A stretch of 64,000 nt of DNA from positions 744,001 to 808,000 of the forward strand of contig NZ_CP062941.1 of NCBI RefSeq assembly GCF_015101885.1. Direction: 5' to 3'. Position 1 is the first letter of the stretch. Every line of letters starts with the position of its first letter. Source of the DNA: Massilia litorea. GTDB taxonomy: Bacteria > Pseudomonadota > Gammaproteobacteria > Burkholderiales > Burkholderiaceae_D. Shown in pieces: positions 16,687 through 26,390 of this stretch. The translations under genes were made by a program, and so were the position numbers. The notes beneath the pieces are model-generated. The model had not been told where the DNA came from and did no database searches. It was given only the letters and a program-made list of their open reading frames with translations.

Positions 16687-16710
16687 CCGCGTGGGCATGC
16701 CCACCCTACT
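16687..16710. repeat. REP-like repeat overlapping the end of the S4 gene (site B2)
   Basis: CCGCGTGGGCATGCCCACCCTACT, the reverse orientation of the copy at 16608-16634, with a shortened loop. It overlaps the last codons of the minus-strand S4-domain gene and supplies its stop codon. Confidence 0.8.
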
Positions 16711-17080
16711 CGCTGGCCCGCGAAATCGCCCGGCGGTCCCGCTTGGTCGGCCTGCCCTTGATCGTACTGCCCGGCTCCGGAAACAACCTTCTCGCCTCCG
16801 AATCGTTCTCGCGGCGCTGGATGCTCTCCTCGGTCTCCCGGTACAACTCGCGCGCGATCGGCGCCGCGCCGCGTTGATCGGAAATCCCGAGCACCACCAC
16901 TTCCCAGCGATCCGAACCATTGTCGATGGCAATCTTGTCGTCGACCTTGACGGCGCGCGCCGGCTTCACCGGTTCGCCGGCAATGCGCACCCGCCCGCGC
17001 TCGACGGCATCGGCCGCCATTGAACGGGTTTTGAAAAAACGCGCGGCCCACAGCCACTTGTCGATGCGTACGTTATCCAT
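16706..17080 (-). CDS. hslR: S4-domain RNA-binding protein, Hsp15-like
   Basis: 124 residues. The S4 RNA-binding fold covers residues 3-65 (RIDKWLWAARFFKTRSMAADAV, then GRVRIAGEPVKPARAVKVDD). It is followed by a charged, arginine-rich tail. In E. coli, Hsp15 binds free 50S subunits that still carry a nascent chain and helps recycle them. The start at 17080 (MDNVRIDKW) fits the domain boundary better than the ATG at 17113. The stop codon TAG lies inside a REP-like repeat, so the native C-terminus may have been altered when the repeat arrived. Confidence 0.85.
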   Translation of the reverse strand: MDNVRIDKWLWAARFFKTRSMAADAVERGRVRIAGEPVKPARAVKVDDKIAIDNGSDRWEVVVLGISDQRGAAPIARELYRETEESIQRRENDSEARRLFPEPGSTIKGRPTKRDRRAISRASE

Positions 17081-17093
17081 GTCTGGCTCTTCC

Positions 17094-18254
17094 TTATGCG
17101 TAACCGATAGCAAAAATGCGCATGGTCAGTTTATAGAGAAGGTAAGCCATTTCATAGCGCACGCGGCGCACCCATCCGATGCCCTCGAAGTCCTCCATGC
17201 GCACCACTTCGCCGTCGGCAATGCCGCGCTCGATGTGGGTACGCACGGCGCGCGCAAAGGCGGCGTTTTTCACGACGATATTCGCTTCCTGGTTCAGGAA
17301 CAGGGACAGTCCGTCGCAATTGCTGGAGCCGACCGTCGCCCAGTCGTCGTCGACCACGGCGATCTTCGCGTGCAACTGCGTCTTGCGGTATTCCACGACG
17401 TCGATGCCGTCCGCGAGCAGCTTCGGATAGAAGGAACGCGCGACGGCATCCTGCATCTTGAATTCGCCGACACCGATCAGGAGCGTCACTTGTACGCCGC
17501 GCCTTGCGGCCTGGGCCAGGGCCTCGCGGAACTTGCGGCCCGGCGCGAAATACGGATTGGCCAGCAGCACGCTTTTCCTGGCCTGGCCGATCGCTTGTAA
17601 ATAGGCGCGCTGGATGGTCCTCCGGTTGCGCAGGTTGTCGCGCACGACAAAGGCAGCGCGCATCGGGCGCGCGCCTTCGGTGGGCGGCGCTCGCCGCGTC
17701 TCGCGGAACAGCTCGATGCGGCTGAGCAGATCGAGGCGTCCGGCGCGCATCCATTGCGCCTGCGCTTCAAAGTGGATCTGGGCCAGCAGCGGCCCGCGTA
17801 CCTGCACCGCGAAATCCCAGCGCGGGGCGGACAAGGGCCGGTAGGGCTCGTAGTCGCACAGCATGTCGTCGTTGATGTTGATGCCGCCGACAAAGGCAAT
17901 TTCGCCGTCGACCACCGTGATCTTGCGGTGGGTGCGGGCGATGCCACGCTTGAACCAGGGGTTGAAGACGCGGTACTGGACGCCGGCCTGGGCAAAGGCT
18001 TCGGCGCGGCGGCAGCAGGCGCGGTGGCCGGTGCCGAACCAGTCGACCAGCACCCGCACCTTGACGCCGCGCCCGGCTGCGCGAATCAGCGCCGCTTCGA
18101 TGCCGCGCGCGACGGCGTCCTCGGCAAAGATATAGGTTTCGAACAGGATGTCGTGCCGGGCGGCGTCGATCGCGGCGATCATCGCCGGGAACAGCTGTTG
18201 TCCGGTTTCCAGCAGGGTGATGTCGTTGTTCGCTACATAGGTAACGCTGCGCAT
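17094..18254 (-). CDS. clsB: Cardiolipin synthase B-like phospholipase D protein
   Basis: 386 residues with two HKD motifs of the phospholipase D superfamily: THRKITVVDGEIAFVGG near 125 and LHAKIAVVDDDWATVGSSN near 305. ClsB-type enzymes make cardiolipin or phosphatidylglycerol by transphosphatidylation at the inner membrane. The start at 18254 lies four bases after the stop of the upstream nuclease gene, indicating translational coupling. E. coli has the same pair, ybhP next to clsB (ybhO), which strengthens both assignments. Confidence 0.88.
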   Translation of the reverse strand: MRSVTYVANNDITLLETGQQLFPAMIAAIDAARHDILFETYIFAEDAVARGIEAALIRAAGRGVKVRVLVDWFGTGHRACCRRAEAFAQAGVQYRVFNPWFKRGIARTHRKITVVDGEIAFVGGININDDMLCDYEPYRPLSAPRWDFAVQVRGPLLAQIHFEAQAQWMRAGRLDLLSRIELFRETRRAPPTEGARPMRAAFVVRDNLRNRRTIQRAYLQAIGQARKSVLLANPYFAPGRKFREALAQAARRGVQVTLLIGVGEFKMQDAVARSFYPKLLADGIDVVEYRKTQLHAKIAVVDDDWATVGSSNCDGLSLFLNQEANIVVKNAAFARAVRTHIERGIADGEVVRMEDFEGIGWVRRVRYEMAYLLYKLTMRIFAIGYA

Positions 18255-18258
18255 CGCT

Positions 18259-19071
18259 TCAGGCCAGCTGCAATTCGGCGACGATGGGCGCATGGTCCGA
18301 CAGCTTGGCCCAGATCGGGCCGGCCATCACCTGGGCGTTGTCGACCTTGAAGCCGCGCACATAGATGCGGTCGAGGCGGAACCAGGGCAGCGCGGCCGGG
18401 AAGGTGCGTGCCGGCGCCAGTCTCGGCTGGCGGCCGGCCCAGCCGCGCACCATGTCGCCCAGCGCCGATTTCGGCCCGAGTTCGTCGAACACCTCGACCA
18501 CGCCGAGCGCATTGCGCAGGCGCTCGCTGAGGGTATTGCGCCAGTCGTTGAAATCGCCGGCGATGAGGACCGGCTCGCCGTTCGGCGCCGACTTGTTGAC
18601 CGCTTCGATCAGCTGTTCGGTCTGGCGCCCGCGCCCGCCTTCGAACAGGCCGAGGTGGACGACATAGCAATGCACCTTGCCCGCCGGCGTTTCCAGCACG
18701 CAGTGCAGGATGCCGCGCTGCTCGTAGGCGTGGTCGGAGACGTCGTGGTTATGCGAGTTTTCGATCGGAAAACAGCTGAGCAGGGCATTGCCATGGTGGC
18801 CGTGGTCGTAGACGGCGTTCATGCCATAGGCGGAGTGATGCGACTCGCCGGCAAAGTATTCGTATTGCGCGGCTTCCGGCCAGATGCGGGTCTCGCGTTT
18901 ATGCTGGCCGTAGCGTGCGTGATGGCGGTCGTGCCGCCCTTGCACTTCCTGCAGGAAAACGATATCGGCGTGAAACTCGGCAATCGCCTTCTTAAGCGCA
19001 AGCACCCGGGGGGTACTGCGCAGCGAGGAGACACCCTTATGGATATTGTAGGTAGCGACACGAATCTTCAT
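18259..19071 (-). CDS. Endonuclease/exonuclease/phosphatase family protein, YbhP-like
   Basis: 270 residues of the metal-dependent EEP fold. Motifs in order are ATYNIHKG (residues 6-13), FLQEVQG, VVHLGL, AGDFNDWR and SDHAPIVAELQL. EEP proteins hydrolyse phosphodiesters in DNA, RNA or phospholipids. Pairing with a ClsB-like enzyme, as in E. coli ybhP-ybhO, suggests a membrane phospholipid role, but no direct function is established. Confidence 0.88.
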   Translation of the reverse strand: MKIRVATYNIHKGVSSLRSTPRVLALKKAIAEFHADIVFLQEVQGRHDRHHARYGQHKRETRIWPEAAQYEYFAGESHHSAYGMNAVYDHGHHGNALLSCFPIENSHNHDVSDHAYEQRGILHCVLETPAGKVHCYVVHLGLFEGGRGRQTEQLIEAVNKSAPNGEPVLIAGDFNDWRNTLSERLRNALGVVEVFDELGPKSALGDMVRGWAGRQPRLAPARTFPAALPWFRLDRIYVRGFKVDNAQVMAGPIWAKLSDHAPIVAELQLA

Positions 19072-19171
19072 GGGAACATTCTAACCCCATCAGTCCGTGT
19101 TCATTTTTATAACGTTTCCAATCGTGCGGCACGGGGTGCAGCCTTCTGGGAGCCACGACCCCGTGTGCAGC

Positions 19172-19375
19172 TTATTCAAATGCGGGAGCTGCTTCCCAAT
19201 GCTGGCGCAACGCGGCATTGCGCGGCGCGGCCAGATTCTCTGCCTCGGACAGAGGAACGGAAACCAGACGCGGGCCGCTCAGGCGCAGTCCGCAGAGCAG
19301 GTCGATGTAGAAGCAATCATCGTCTACGCTCACTGCCTTCACTTTTTCCTCGTGCTTCGGTTCGAATTGTTCCAT
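19172..19375 (-). CDS. Small DUF2442-like protein
   Basis: 67 residues with a good ribosome-binding site (GGGAGA, about seven bases upstream). The centre (VDDDCFYIDLLCGLRLSGPRLVSVPLSEAENL) has the pattern of DUF2442: a short beta-rich domain reading a sequence, then SVPL and a conserved leucine-rich turn. DUF2442 members often occur beside toxin-antitoxin-type genes; no partner is seen here. The next 500 bases upstream have no gene. Confidence 0.5.
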   Translation of the reverse strand: MEQFEPKHEEKVKAVSVDDDCFYIDLLCGLRLSGPRLVSVPLSEAENLAAPRNAALRQHWEAAPAFE

Positions 19376-19900
19376 GTATTTTCTCCCAGAATCCGTTGGT
19401 TGGACGTGTTGCAGTTTAAAAACTTCGCTCGACGCGAATTGCTGACGATAGGGGACGAGCTCCCTCTTGTCAAACGCGGATTCTATTGTGCGCTACCTAA
19501 CATAGCGAATTTCCTTCAGTAATTTTTCCCCGTGGAACTTGTTTCAATATGTAACAGGAAATGTTTCCATATATAATTTGTTTAAGCCAAGAGCATATTT
19601 GTATCAATTTGTATGCATGTTAGCCGGGTTTTCCGGGCAGTCTGACGAACTTTCACTGAGTCATTAATGACTATTGGTACCGAATGAACAGAATTTTTTC
19701 ATTCAGACAATTTTTTGTACGTCTTCGTGAGGTAGTCGTGTAGGACAAAAGGAAGGGTACTGTTGTATTTGCGCCTACAGATAAAAAATTCCTTGACAAG
19801 GAATAAACTGCCTTATGATTTACTTAACGGAACAAAAATCGGCAACCTGAGATAGTGGAAAGCCTGAAGCTTGCCACCTGTCAATAAAACAGCTGTCGAT
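19376..19900. other. AT-rich intergenic region without a recognisable gene
   Basis: About 525 bases with clearly lower GC than the flanks, especially 19480-19860. No credible ORF, tRNA or long hairpin is visible. A promoter-like pair, TTGACA at 19793-19798 and TATGAT at 19814-19819, points to the plus strand, but the spacer is only 15 bases and it faces the 3' end of ssuB. It may hold the promoter for the DUF2442-like gene, a small RNA, or be a remnant of transferred DNA. Confidence 0.5.
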
Positions 19901-20653
19901 CTAGGTCGGCGCACCCAATACCCGTCCCAGCAGTTCGCGTTCGAGCGCACCGAAAGCGGCACTCCCACGCTCACGTGGCCGGGACAAGTTGACCCGGATA
20001 TCGTGCGCGACCCGCCCCTCTTCGAGCACCAGCACCCGGTCCGCCAGCACCAGCGCCTCCTGGACATCGTGGGTAACGAGCACGGCGCTGAAGCCGTGGC
20101 GCAGCCAGAGCGACTCGATCAATTGCTGCATTCCGATCCGGGTCAGCGCATCGAGGGCGCCCAGCGGTTCGTCCAGCAGCAGGATGCCGGGCGCGTGGAC
20201 CAGGGCCCGGGCCAGGGCGACGCGCTGGCGCTGCCCGCCGGAAAGGACCGCAGGCCACTCGTCGGCACGCGCTTCCAGGCCTACCTGCGCCAGCGCCGCG
20301 CGCGCCGCATCGCGCCCGTCGCGCCCGGCCAGTCCCAGCGCGACATTGTCGAGTACGCTCTTCCAGGGCAGCAGCCTGGCCTCCTGGAACATCAGGCGCA
20401 GTGCATCGGCGCGCCCGGCGCCGTCGATCGCCACCGTGCCGCCGTCTGCCTGCTCGAGCCCGGCGACGAGGCGCAACAAGGTGCTTTTGCCGCAGCCGCT
20501 GCGCCCGACCAGGGCCACGAATTCGCCCGGAGCAATGCGCAGGTCGATGCCGTCGAGCACGTTGCGCCCGGCATAGCGCTTGGTCAGCCCGCGCAAGGCG
20601 ACGGCGTCGCTGGCAGCGGCGACCCGCTGCGTTTCTTCGCTTGTGATCCGCAT
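19901..20653 (-). CDS. ssuB: Aliphatic sulfonate ABC transporter ATP-binding protein
   Basis: 250 residues, one ABC ATPase domain: Walker [11 protein letters not shown]-loop [12 protein letters not shown], signature [15 protein letters not shown], Walker [13 protein letters not shown] and H-loop VTHD. The Q-loop PWKSV form is typical of the SsuB/TauB group. It powers import of sulfonates through SsuC. Last gene of the ssuEADCB operon. Confidence 0.93.
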   Translation of the reverse strand: MRITSEETQRVAAASDAVALRGLTKRYAGRNVLDGIDLRIAPGEFVALVGRSGCGKSTLLRLVAGLEQADGGTVAIDGAGRADALRLMFQEARLLPWKSVLDNVALGLAGRDGRDAARAALAQVGLEARADEWPAVLSGGQRQRVALARALVHAPGILLLDEPLGALDALTRIGMQQLIESLWLRHGFSAVLVTHDVQEALVLADRVLVLEEGRVAHDIRVNLSRPRERGSAAFGALERELLGRVLGAPT

Positions 20654-20672
20654 ATGTCCTCGTTAACAGTAA

Positions 20673-21458
20673 TCAAAGGTAAGCCGGATTCCAGCGCAGG
20701 AAATGGCGTTCGAGCAACCGCGCGCCGACGTCGGCGGCCTTGCCCAGCAGCGCGTACAGCAGGATGCCGACCAGCACCACGTCGGTCTGCAGGAATTCGC
20801 GCGCATTCATGGTCATGTAGCCGATCCCCTGCTGGGCCGAAATCGTCTCGGCCACGATCAGCAGCACCCAGACCAGGCCGAGCGCGAAGCGGATGCCGAC
20901 CAGGATAGCGGGCAGCGCCGCCGGCAGGATCACGTCGCGGTACAGCGTCCAGCCCGACAACCCGTAGCTGCGTGCCATTTCGATCAGGCCGGCGTCGGCC
21001 GAGCGCACCCCGTGAAAGGTATTTAAATAGACGGGGAAGAACACCCCCACCGCCAGCAGGAAGAGCTTGGCGGTCTCGTCGATGCCGAACCAGAGGATCA
21101 ATAAGGGCACCAGCGCCAGTGCCGGGATGTTGCGCAGCATTTGCAGGCTGGTGTCGAGCAGGGTTTCGGCGCGCCGCGAACTGCCGTTCAACAGACCCAG
21201 CAGCAGACCGGCGCCGGCGCCGATGGCAAAGCCGGCCCCGGCGCGCCACAGGCTGGTGCGCAGGTGGATCCAGAGTTCGCCCGAGACCGTCAAAGTCCAG
21301 AAGGCGCGCAGCACCGCCAGCGGCTCGGGCAGGATGCGGCTCGAGAGCCAGCCGGCCTGCGCCGCGACCTGCCAGGCCAGCACCAGCAAGGCCGGCAAGG
21401 CCCAGGGCGCCAGCAGCCCGGTTAGCCCACGCGGCGCCGGGTTTGCTCCGGCCGCCAT
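20673..21458 (-). CDS. ssuC: Aliphatic sulfonate ABC transporter permease
   Basis: 261 residues with six predicted transmembrane helices and the EAA loop (EMARSYGLSGWTLYRDVILPAALPAILVGIR, residues 155-185 region). The ATG at 21458 shares one base with the ssuD stop (TGATG), so translation is coupled. The frame stays open further upstream, but that part is antisense-like sequence inside ssuD. It forms the channel with SsuB. Confidence 0.92.
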   Translation of the reverse strand: MAAGANPAPRGLTGLLAPWALPALLVLAWQVAAQAGWLSSRILPEPLAVLRAFWTLTVSGELWIHLRTSLWRAGAGFAIGAGAGLLLGLLNGSSRRAETLLDTSLQMLRNIPALALVPLLILWFGIDETAKLFLLAVGVFFPVYLNTFHGVRSADAGLIEMARSYGLSGWTLYRDVILPAALPAILVGIRFALGLVWVLLIVAETISAQQGIGYMTMNAREFLQTDVVLVGILLYALLGKAADVGARLLERHFLRWNPAYL

Positions 21459-22609
21459 CACGCCGCCTTCTTCGGCACGATGTCGCTGGCCATCATCTCG
21501 CCGAACGGCCCGGTGATCGATTGCTCGCCGCCCGTTTTTCCTTTGCCGAGCAGCGGGAACACCAGCTCGGCGAAGCGGTACGACTCTTCCAGGTGCGGGT
21601 AGCCGGACAAGATGAACGTCTCGATGCCGAGGTCCGCGTACTCGCGCATGCGGGCCGCTACCGTTTCCGGGTCGCCCACCAATGCGGTGCCGGCGCCGCC
21701 GCGCACCAGGCCCACGCCCGCCCACAGGTTGGGTGAGACCTCCAGCTTGTCGCGCCGCCCGCCGTGCAGGGCCGCCATGCGCTGCTGGCCGACCGAATCC
21801 ATCTTCGCGAACGCGGCCTGCGCCTTGGCGATGACTTCGTCGTCCAGGTGGCTGATGAGTTCATCGGCGGCGCGCCAGGCTTCTTCATTGGTCTCGCGCA
21901 CGATCACGTGAAGGCGGATGCCGAAGCGCAGCGTACGGCCGTGTTTCGCGGCGCGGGCGCGGATGTCGGCCAGCTTTTCCGCCACCGCCGCCGGCGGCTC
22001 GCCCCAGGTCAGATAGACGTCCATCTGTTCGGCCGCCAGTTGGTGCGCCGGCTCGGACGAGCCGCCGAAGTACAGCGGCGGATGCGGCGTCTGCAGCGGC
22101 GGATACAAGGTCTTCGCGCCCTTCACCTGGATATGCTTGCCCTCGAAATCGTAGCCGGCCGCCCCGCCCTCGCCTGCCAGACTGGCGCGCCAGACGCGGA
22201 TGAATTCGTCGGAGATGGCGTAACGCTTCGCATGGTCGGCGAACAGGCCGTCCGCTTCCAGTTCTCCCTGGTCGCCGCCGGTGACGACGTTGATCAACAG
22301 GCGCCCGTTCGACAGGCGGTCGAAGGTCGCGGCCTGGCGCACGGCGAGACCCGGCGTCGACAGGCCGGGGCGGATCGCGACCAGAAATTTCAGTTGGCGG
22401 GTAGCGCCGATCAGCGAGGCCGCGACGATCCAGGGGTCTTCGCAGGAGCGCCCGGTCGGCAGCAGCACGCCGTCGTAGCCAAGGGTGTCGGCGGCGACGG
22501 CGATCTGGCGCAGGTAGTCGGCATCGACCGCGCGCGCGCCCTTCGCCGTGCCGAGATAACGGCTGTCGCCGTGGGTGGGGAGGAACCAGAAGATGTTGGG
22601 GGTGGACAT
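21458..22609 (-). CDS. ssuD: FMNH2-dependent alkanesulfonate monooxygenase
   Basis: 383 residues, the expected length. The TIM-barrel flavin monooxygenase begins [17 protein letters not shown], as in SsuD. Conserved parts include [32 protein letters not shown] and [10 protein letters not shown]. It uses FMNH2 from SsuE and oxygen to split an alkanesulfonate into an aldehyde and sulfite. The start at 22609 is preceded by AAGGAA. It is ten bases downstream of ssuA. Confidence 0.96.
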   Translation of the reverse strand: MSTPNIFWFLPTHGDSRYLGTAKGARAVDADYLRQIAVAADTLGYDGVLLPTGRSCEDPWIVAASLIGATRQLKFLVAIRPGLSTPGLAVRQAATFDRLSNGRLLINVVTGGDQGELEADGLFADHAKRYAISDEFIRVWRASLAGEGGAAGYDFEGKHIQVKGAKTLYPPLQTPHPPLYFGGSSEPAHQLAAEQMDVYLTWGEPPAAVAEKLADIRARAAKHGRTLRFGIRLHVIVRETNEEAWRAADELISHLDDEVIAKAQAAFAKMDSVGQQRMAALHGGRRDKLEVSPNLWAGVGLVRGGAGTALVGDPETVAARMREYADLGIETFILSGYPHLEESYRFAELVFPLLGKGKTGGEQSITGPFGEMMASDIVPKKAA

Positions 22610-22619
22610 GGTGTTTCCT

Positions 22620-23597
22620 TCAGAGCGGCGCCGCAGGCAGGGCCTCGGCCACATTCAGCGGTTTCGGGATCAGTTTCAGGTTGTGGAAGGCGTCGGCGAT
22701 GCGCTGCTGCTCGCGCACGACCTCCGGCGAGATCTTCCTGACGCCATACGCATAGCGGCGCCCCGCCAGCTCGACGACGTTCGGCGGCAGGCCGGTCTGG
22801 GCGGCGAGAATCCGGGCCACCTCGGCCGGATTCTCCCGGCCCCAGTCGTCGACCTTCGCGATCTCTTCCAACAGGATGCGCGTCAGCGCCGGCTGCTGCT
22901 CGACGAAGCCGCGCGCGGCCAGATAGAACTGGTGGTTCGAGACCAGGCCGCGGCCGTCGGCCAGCACGCGCGCGCCCAACTGCTGCTCGGCGGCGGCCAG
23001 GAAGGGATCCCAGATCACCCAGGCGTCGACACTGCCGCGCTCGAAGGCGGCGCGCGCTTCGGCCGGCGGCAGGTAGATCGGCTGGATTTCGGCCCAGGGC
23101 ACGCCCGCCTTTTCCAGGGCCCGCACTAACAGGAAGTGCACGTTCGAGCCCTTGTTCAGCACGATCTTCCTGCCGCGCAGGTCGGCCAGCGTGCGCAAGG
23201 CGGAGCCCTTCGGCACCACGATCGCTTCGCTGCCTGGCGAGGGCGGCTCGTGGCCGACATATACCAGGCGCGCGCCGGCAGCCTGGGCGAAGATCGGCGG
23301 CGCCTCGCCGACGGTACCGAAATCGATGCTGCCGACGTTCAGGCCCTCCAGCAGCACGGGGCCGGCCGGGAATTCGGTCCATCTGACGGCGATCTTCTGC
23401 GCGGCCAGGCGCTGCTCCAGCGTGCCGCGTCCCTTGAGCAGGGTGAGCGTCCCGTACTTCTGGTAGCCGATGCGCACTTCCTTCGGCGCCTGGGCCAATG
23501 CGCGGCCGGGCAGGCCGGCGGCCGCACCGGATGCGATTGCGGCCGCCAGCAGGCCGAGGGTACGGCGGCGCGCCGGCCGCGATGGGTGATCGTGCAT
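22620..23597 (-). CDS. ssuA: Sulfonate ABC transporter substrate-binding protein
   Basis: 325 residues. The N-terminus ([28 protein letters not shown]) is an export signal with a twin-arginine-like start and an AXA cleavage site near 34-36. The mature part shows the NMT1/SsuA pattern IGYQKYGTL and [15 protein letters not shown]. It binds sulfonates in the periplasm and delivers them to SsuC. Confidence 0.94.
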   Translation of the reverse strand: MHDHPSRPARRRTLGLLAAAIASGAAAGLPGRALAQAPKEVRIGYQKYGTLTLLKGRGTLEQRLAAQKIAVRWTEFPAGPVLLEGLNVGSIDFGTVGEAPPIFAQAAGARLVYVGHEPPSPGSEAIVVPKGSALRTLADLRGRKIVLNKGSNVHFLLVRALEKAGVPWAEIQPIYLPPAEARAAFERGSVDAWVIWDPFLAAAEQQLGARVLADGRGLVSNHQFYLAARGFVEQQPALTRILLEEIAKVDDWGRENPAEVARILAAQTGLPPNVVELAGRRYAYGVRKISPEVVREQQRIADAFHNLKLIPKPLNVAEALPAAPL

Positions 23598-23630
23598 GGT
23601 GTTCTCTCTTATATGAATGGGCGATGAAAT

Positions 23631-24194
23631 TCAGGCCGCGAGCGCGGCGGCGTGCCGGGTGCCGAGTTCGGCGCCGAGCTGTTCGATACCGAGCGCCACG
23701 CGCGCGGCGATGCCGGGTGCCGGCGCCAGGCTGCCGTCGGGATGGCGTCCGAGCTGGTCGGAGGTGGCATAGATGCTCGGCAGGATCGAGCGCGGCGCCA
23801 TCGACGCCAGCACCGGGCGCAGCGCGTAGTCGAGCGCCAGCATGTGCGACTGGCTGCCTCCCGTCGCCAGCGGCAGCACCAGCTTGCCGGCCAGGCCATC
23901 CTGCGGCAGCAGGTCGAGCACCGCTTTCAGCAGGCCGCTGTAGGCCGCCTTGTAGACCGGCGTGGCCACGACCAGCACCTCGGCCTGCGCCACCAGGTGC
24001 AGCAGGCGGGCGATACCGGGCTCGCCGCAGTCGGCCGCCAGCAAGGCCTGGGGATCGAGTTCACGCGCTTCGATCCGGGTGATGCGCCGGCCGAAGGGGG
24101 CCAGCTGGTTGCCGACGTGCTGCAGCAGGCGCGAGGTCGAGGAGTTCGGGGATGGGCTTCCGCCCAACAGGATGATGCTCATGGTGTTGTCCAT
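23631..24194 (-). CDS. ssuE: NADPH-dependent FMN reductase
   Basis: 187 residues of the flavodoxin-like FMN reductase family. The phosphate-binding loop is GGSPSPNSSTSRLL and the flavin-contact motif is TPVYKAAYSGLLKAVLDLLP. It supplies FMNH2 to SsuD, and perhaps to the other flavin monooxygenases encoded at 24.4 and 27.9 kb. First gene of the operon; MSII at 24182 is an alternative start. The region to the divergent sfnB-like gene must hold the operon promoter. Confidence 0.93.
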   Translation of the reverse strand: MDNTMSIILLGGSPSPNSSTSRLLQHVGNQLAPFGRRITRIEARELDPQALLAADCGEPGIARLLHLVAQAEVLVVATPVYKAAYSGLLKAVLDLLPQDGLAGKLVLPLATGGSQSHMLALDYALRPVLASMAPRSILPSIYATSDQLGRHPDGSLAPAPGIAARVALGIEQLGAELGTRHAAALAA

Positions 24195-24372
24195 TCGTTC
24201 ACAGATGAGGACAGCCTAGAGCGGTCCGGGACGAAAGGACACGAATCGTTTTGCACATCCATATGCGTCCGGCGTTTTAAGGTTTTGCGCATATCGACGG
24301 GCGGATTTCTTCGTTCACGCGGCGCACACGCCGATGCACACTGTTTGTCATTCACTCATCAAGGCCCATCCG
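24195..24372. promoter_or_regulatory. Divergent control region between ssuE and the sfnB-like operon
   Basis: 178 bases between two divergent sulfur-scavenging operons. An inverted repeat, ATATGCG at 24261-24267 and CGCATAT at 24288-24294, is separated by 20 bases and could be an operator or a divided site for a LysR-type regulator such as Cbl or CysB. This is inferred from symmetry and position. No convincing -10/-35 pair was seen. Confidence 0.4.
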
Positions 24373-25578
24373 ATGTCTTCCTCCGTCCTTCCGTTGCGCA
24401 CTCCTGATTCCGGCAGATTCGCCGATCCGCTGGCCGTGGCGGCACAGCTGGCAGAACAATTCGCCGCCACTGCCGTCGAGCGCGACCGCGCCGGCGGCCA
24501 CGCTGCCCACGAACGCAGCCTGATCCGCGACAGCGGCCTGCTGACGCTGTCGATTCCAACGGAATTCGGCGGCCAAGGCGCACCCTGGTCGACCGTCTAC
24601 GCGGTGATCCGCAGCCTGGCCCGCGCCGACAGCGCCCTCGCCCACGTGTTCGGCTTCCACCACCTGCAGCTGGCCGGCATCGCGCTGTACGGCAGCGCGG
24701 TCCAGCAGCGCAACCTGTACAGCGCCAGCGTGCAGCAGGGGCTGTTCTGGGGGAATGCATTGAATCCCCTCGACCGCAGGACGACGGCGCGTGCCATCCC
24801 CGGCGGCTACGTCCTCGACGGCGTCAAAAGTTTCGCTTCCGGTTCGGTCGGTGCCGACTGGCTGACGATCTCCGCCTGGGACAACGAGGCTGGCGCCGCC
24901 CTGATCGCGGTGCTGCCCGCCGCCCAGCCGGGCGTGCAGGTCGAAGCCGACTGGGACGCCTTCGGCCAGCGCCAGACCGACAGCGGCAACGTCAGTTTCG
25001 AAAAGGTGTATTTGCCCGCGGCGCTGGTTTTGCAGGCACCGGGACAAACGCCCACCGCCCAGGCCACGCTGCGCTCGCAGGTGGCGCAACTGGTCATGAC
25101 CAACCTGTATCTCGGCATCGCGCTGGGCGCCTTCGAGGCGGCGCGCGAATATACGCTGACCCAGGCCCGCCCCTGGTTCGCATCCGGCGTCGACGAAGCC
25201 ACGCGCGACCCGTTTATCCAGCACCGCTACGGCGACCTGTGGCTCAAACTGCGCCCGGCAACCCTGCTGGCCGACCATGCGGCGCAGCTGCTCGACGCCG
25301 CATTCGCGAAGGGCGCGGCATTGACGGCGCGCGAACGCGGCGAGGTCGCGGTGGCCGGCGCCGAAGCGAAGGTACTGGCGCACCGCGCGGCCATCGAGAT
25401 CGGCAACGAGATGTTCGAACTGACCGGCGCCCGCTCGACCTCGGCCCGTTTCGGTTTTGATCGCTTCTGGCGCAATGCGCGCGTGCATACGCTGCACGAT
25501 CCGGTCGACTATAAATTGCGCGACCTCGGGCGCTACGCGCTGGAAGGCCGCCTGCCCGACCCGACCCCGTATTCGTGA
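24373..25578 (+). CDS. SfnB-family sulfur acquisition oxidoreductase
   Basis: 401 residues of the acyl-CoA dehydrogenase/DszC-like flavin monooxygenase fold. Segments include IPTEFGGQGAPWSTVYAVIR, HVFGFHHL and the C-terminal DPVDYKLRDLGRYALEG. The usual acyl-CoA dehydrogenase glutamate motif is absent, as in flavin monooxygenases of this branch (SfnB, DszC). It probably oxygenates an organosulfur compound such as a sulfone or thiophene using reduced flavin. The start at 24373 follows an AAGG. Its stop overlaps the next gene (TGATG), so it heads a coupled operon. Confidence 0.82.
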   Translation: MSSSVLPLRTPDSGRFADPLAVAAQLAEQFAATAVERDRAGGHAAHERSLIRDSGLLTLSIPTEFGGQGAPWSTVYAVIRSLARADSALAHVFGFHHLQLAGIALYGSAVQQRNLYSASVQQGLFWGNALNPLDRRTTARAIPGGYVLDGVKSFASGSVGADWLTISAWDNEAGAALIAVLPAAQPGVQVEADWDAFGQRQTDSGNVSFEKVYLPAALVLQAPGQTPTAQATLRSQVAQLVMTNLYLGIALGAFEAAREYTLTQARPWFASGVDEATRDPFIQHRYGDLWLKLRPATLLADHAAQLLDAAFAKGAALTARERGEVAVAGAEAKVLAHRAAIEIGNEMFELTGARSTSARFGFDRFWRNARVHTLHDPVDYKLRDLGRYALEGRLPDPTPYS

Positions 25579-26390
25579 TGAACGCGCCCCTTCCTCCTCC
25601 CGCCGTCGCGATCCGGCTCGACGATGTGGCACGCAGCTTCGCCCTGCCCGGCGGCGGCACCTTCGCGGCCGTGCGCGGCGTGACGCTCGAAGTGCGCGCA
25701 GGCGAGATTGTCGGCCTGGTCGGCCGCAGCGGCGCCGGCAAGTCGACCCTGCTGCGCCTGATGAATCTGTTGGAACGCCCGGACCGCGGCAGCGTCACCG
25801 TCGACGGCGCCGAGCTGACGCGGCTCGGCAAGCGCGAACTGCGCAATGCGCGGCGGCGCATCGGCATGATCTTCCAGCAGTTTAATTTGCTGCAGAACGC
25901 GACGGTGTTCGAGAACGTCGCCTTCCCGCTGCGCATCCACGATGCGATGAACGCGCCGCGCCTGAAGGCGCGCGTCGAGGAGTGCCTGGCGCTGGTCGGC
26001 CTGGCGGACCGCGCGGCCAGCTACCCGGCCCAGCTCTCGGGCGGCCAGAAACAGCGCGTGGCGATCGCGCGCGCCCTGGCCAGCCAGCCGGCGGTGCTGC
26101 TGTGCGACGAGCCGACTTCGGCACTCGATCCTGAGACGACGCGCGAACTGCTGGAAACGCTGCGCGACATCAACCGCCAGCTGGGCGTCACCATCGTCAT
26201 CGTCAGCCACGAACTGCAGGTACTCGGCACCCTGTGCGACCGCGTCGCCGTGATCGAACACGGGATCGTGGCCGAGGAGTTTTCGCTGGACGACCACAGC
26301 GCGCCGCGCAAGACCGCGCTGGGACGCGAACTGGCTTATTACGGCACCGAGGCCTTCGCGGCCGCCGCCTGGGGAGATGCACATGCCTGA
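25578..26390 (+). CDS. MetN-type ABC transporter ATP-binding protein
   Basis: 270 residues with Walker A GRSGAGKST, Q-loop FQQFNLLQNATVFENV, signature LSGGQKQRVAIARAL, Walker B VLLCDEPTSALD and H-loop VSHE. The sequence is MetN-like, although a normal MetN is about 340 residues and has an extra C-terminal regulatory domain for methionine. Only a short tail is present here, so feedback inhibition by methionine is probably missing. The start overlaps the upstream stop by one base. Confidence 0.88.
   Translation: MNAPLPPPAVAIRLDDVARSFALPGGGTFAAVRGVTLEVRAGEIVGLVGRSGAGKSTLLRLMNLLERPDRGSVTVDGAELTRLGKRELRNARRRIGMIFQQFNLLQNATVFENVAFPLRIHDAMNAPRLKARVEECLALVGLADRAASYPAQLSGGQKQRVAIARALASQPAVLLCDEPTSALDPETTRELLETLRDINRQLGVTIVIVSHELQVLGTLCDRVAVIEHGIVAEEFSLDDHSAPRKTALGRELAYYGTEAFAAAAWGDAHA

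Noticed and set aside
19793..19819. Promoter for a gene at 19.8 kb
   Set aside because: Spacer is 15 bases and no ORF or terminator follows; kept only as a remark in the intergenic entry.
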